DNA from: Streptomyces sp. SA15
Lineage (GTDB): Bacteria; Actinomycetota; Actinomycetes; Streptomycetales; Streptomycetaceae
DNA: 64,000 bases
Assembly: GCF_002291145.1 (NCBI RefSeq)
Contig: NZ_NTGE01000128.1
Span: 49,342-113,341, forward strand
Reading direction: 5' to 3'
Both the position numbers and the translations under genes were made by a program. The notes below the pieces were generated by a model. The model worked only from the letters and a program-made list of their open reading frames with translations, was not told the origin of the DNA and ran no database searches. Below are positions 63,290 through 64,000 of the stretch, piece by piece. Every line of letters starts with the position of its first letter. The first letter of the stretch is position 1.

Positions 63290-64000
63290 ATGCTCGAACC
63301 GACCGAACCCACAGAGTCCGCCATGGGCTCCGAACCGAACACACCCAGCGACACCCTGCCGCCGCGTCGTCGGCGCCGTGCCGCTTCCCGGCCGGCGGGT
63401 CCGCCGACCGGATCCTCCGAGACCCCGGCGGAGACCGTCGCCACTGCCGTAGCGGCCGCGGAGCCCGAGGTACTTGTCACCGAACCTGTCACAGACGAGG
63501 ACGACAAGGCTGCCGAGGGCATCGAGAGTGCCGAGACGGTAGAGGCACAGGAGACTGTCGCTGCTGATGAGGCTGTCGAGAGCGCCGAGGTGGAAGGGGC
63601 GGAAGAGGCCCCGGCCGCTACTGAGGCCGCGCCCGCCGGTCGTACGCGTCGGCGTGCGACCCGTCGGGTGTCTGCGCCTGTCGCCACGCCTGTTGCGGCT
63701 GAGGCCGCTGAGACCGTCGTGGCCGTGAGTGCCCCGGCTGCCCCTGCTCCTGCCCCTGCCGCTGTCGCGGAGACGGAGACCGCATCGGAGGACGCCGCAT
63801 CCGAAGACGCCGCGCCGCCTCGTACGCGTCGGCGTGCCACGCGTCGCGTCTCCGCGCCCGCCGCTGCGCCTGTTGCCGCTGAGGCCGGCGAGGCAGTCGT
63901 GCCCGCGACCGCCGACACCGACGCGCCTGTTGCCGAGGCCGCTGAGGCCCCGGTGGCTTCCGAGGCCACTGAGGCCCCCGCCGCCCGTACGCGCCGTCGC
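63290..64000 (+). CDS. rne: Ribonuclease E/G, N-terminal part (3' end beyond the window)
   Basis: The first 237 residues, beginning MLEPTEPTESAMGSEPNTPS, are visible. They are the disordered Arg/Glu/Ala/Pro-rich arm that precedes the catalytic domain in Streptomyces RNase E (RNase ES). Two RTRRRATRRVSAP repeats and a third RTRRR at the edge stand out. The S1 and catalytic domains lie outside the window, so the call rests on the N-terminal sequence and gene order. GGGAG precedes ATG 63290. Confidence 0.85.
   Translation, partial: MLEPTEPTESAMGSEPNTPSDTLPPRRRRRAASRPAGPPTGSSETPAETVATAVAAAEPEVLVTEPVTDEDDKAAEGIESAETVEAQETVAADEAVESAEVEGAEEAPAATEAAPAGRTRRRATRRVSAPVATPVAAEAAETVVAVSAPAAPAPAPAAVAETETASEDAASEDAAPPRTRRRATRRVSAPAAAPVAAEAGEAVVPATADTDAPVAEAAEAPVASEATEAPAARTRRR

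Overview
The window looks like Streptomyces chromosome. Base composition is very GC-rich, GTG starts are common, and the right-hand two thirds carries a gene order well known from streptomycetes: tig, clpP1, clpP2, clpX, valS, folC, ndk, mreB, mreC, mreD, mrdA (PBP2), rodA, a CYTH-CHAD protein, a TIGR03960 radical SAM protein, a TIGR03936 protein and rne. All calls come from reading the sequence; no database search was run.

Left part (1 to 2.4 kb): the incomplete end of a GNAT (Eis-like) acetyltransferase gene and a membrane-bound PP2C/SpoIIE phosphatase.

Accessory block (2.4 to 24.7 kb): a type VII secretion (T7SS/ESX) island. Two nearly identical cassettes, 5.6 kb apart, each encode two small WXG100-like proteins and a DUF6507-like protein behind the same candidate promoter. 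The second cassette runs directly into a 928-residue polymorphic toxin with a C-terminal ADP-ribosyltransferase domain (R820, S852, E892-x-E894). It is followed by three genes that share four copies of one domain, the likely immunity region. Then come a (p)ppGpp-hydrolase-like HD protein, a small membrane protein, EccD, an EspI/MinD-like ATPase, a full-length EccC with three P-loops and a DUF6177-like protein. EccB, EccE and mycosin are not in the window. Between the cassettes, on the opposite strand, lie an AhpD-like protein and a secreted, LAxTG-anchored wall protein with a PD-(D/E)xK nuclease-like motif.

Central part (24.2 to 49.1 kb): a wrecked ABC transporter gene carrying two short GC-rich palindromic inserts, an acyltransferase, tRNA-Gly(TCC), tRNA-Pro(TGG) and then the conserved protease, cell-elongation and metabolism genes. 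Regulatory marks include a ClgR box before clpP1, strong hairpin terminators, and a MITE-like element that begins at the ndk stop codon.

Right part (49.1 to 60.9 kb): an accessory patchwork between the two radical-SAM-associated genes. It has an IS5-type transposase stub next to AT-richer DNA with one membrane protein, an aminoglycoside-phosphotransferase-like gene, an XRE/TPR regulator divergent from a histidine-kinase-like ATPase, a YcxB-like protein, and a cluster of two M20 peptidases, a double Lrp regulator and an AbgT transporter that resembles the p-aminobenzoyl-glutamate system. The window closes with a repeat-built membrane protein, the TIGR03936 gene and the N-terminal part of RNase E/G.
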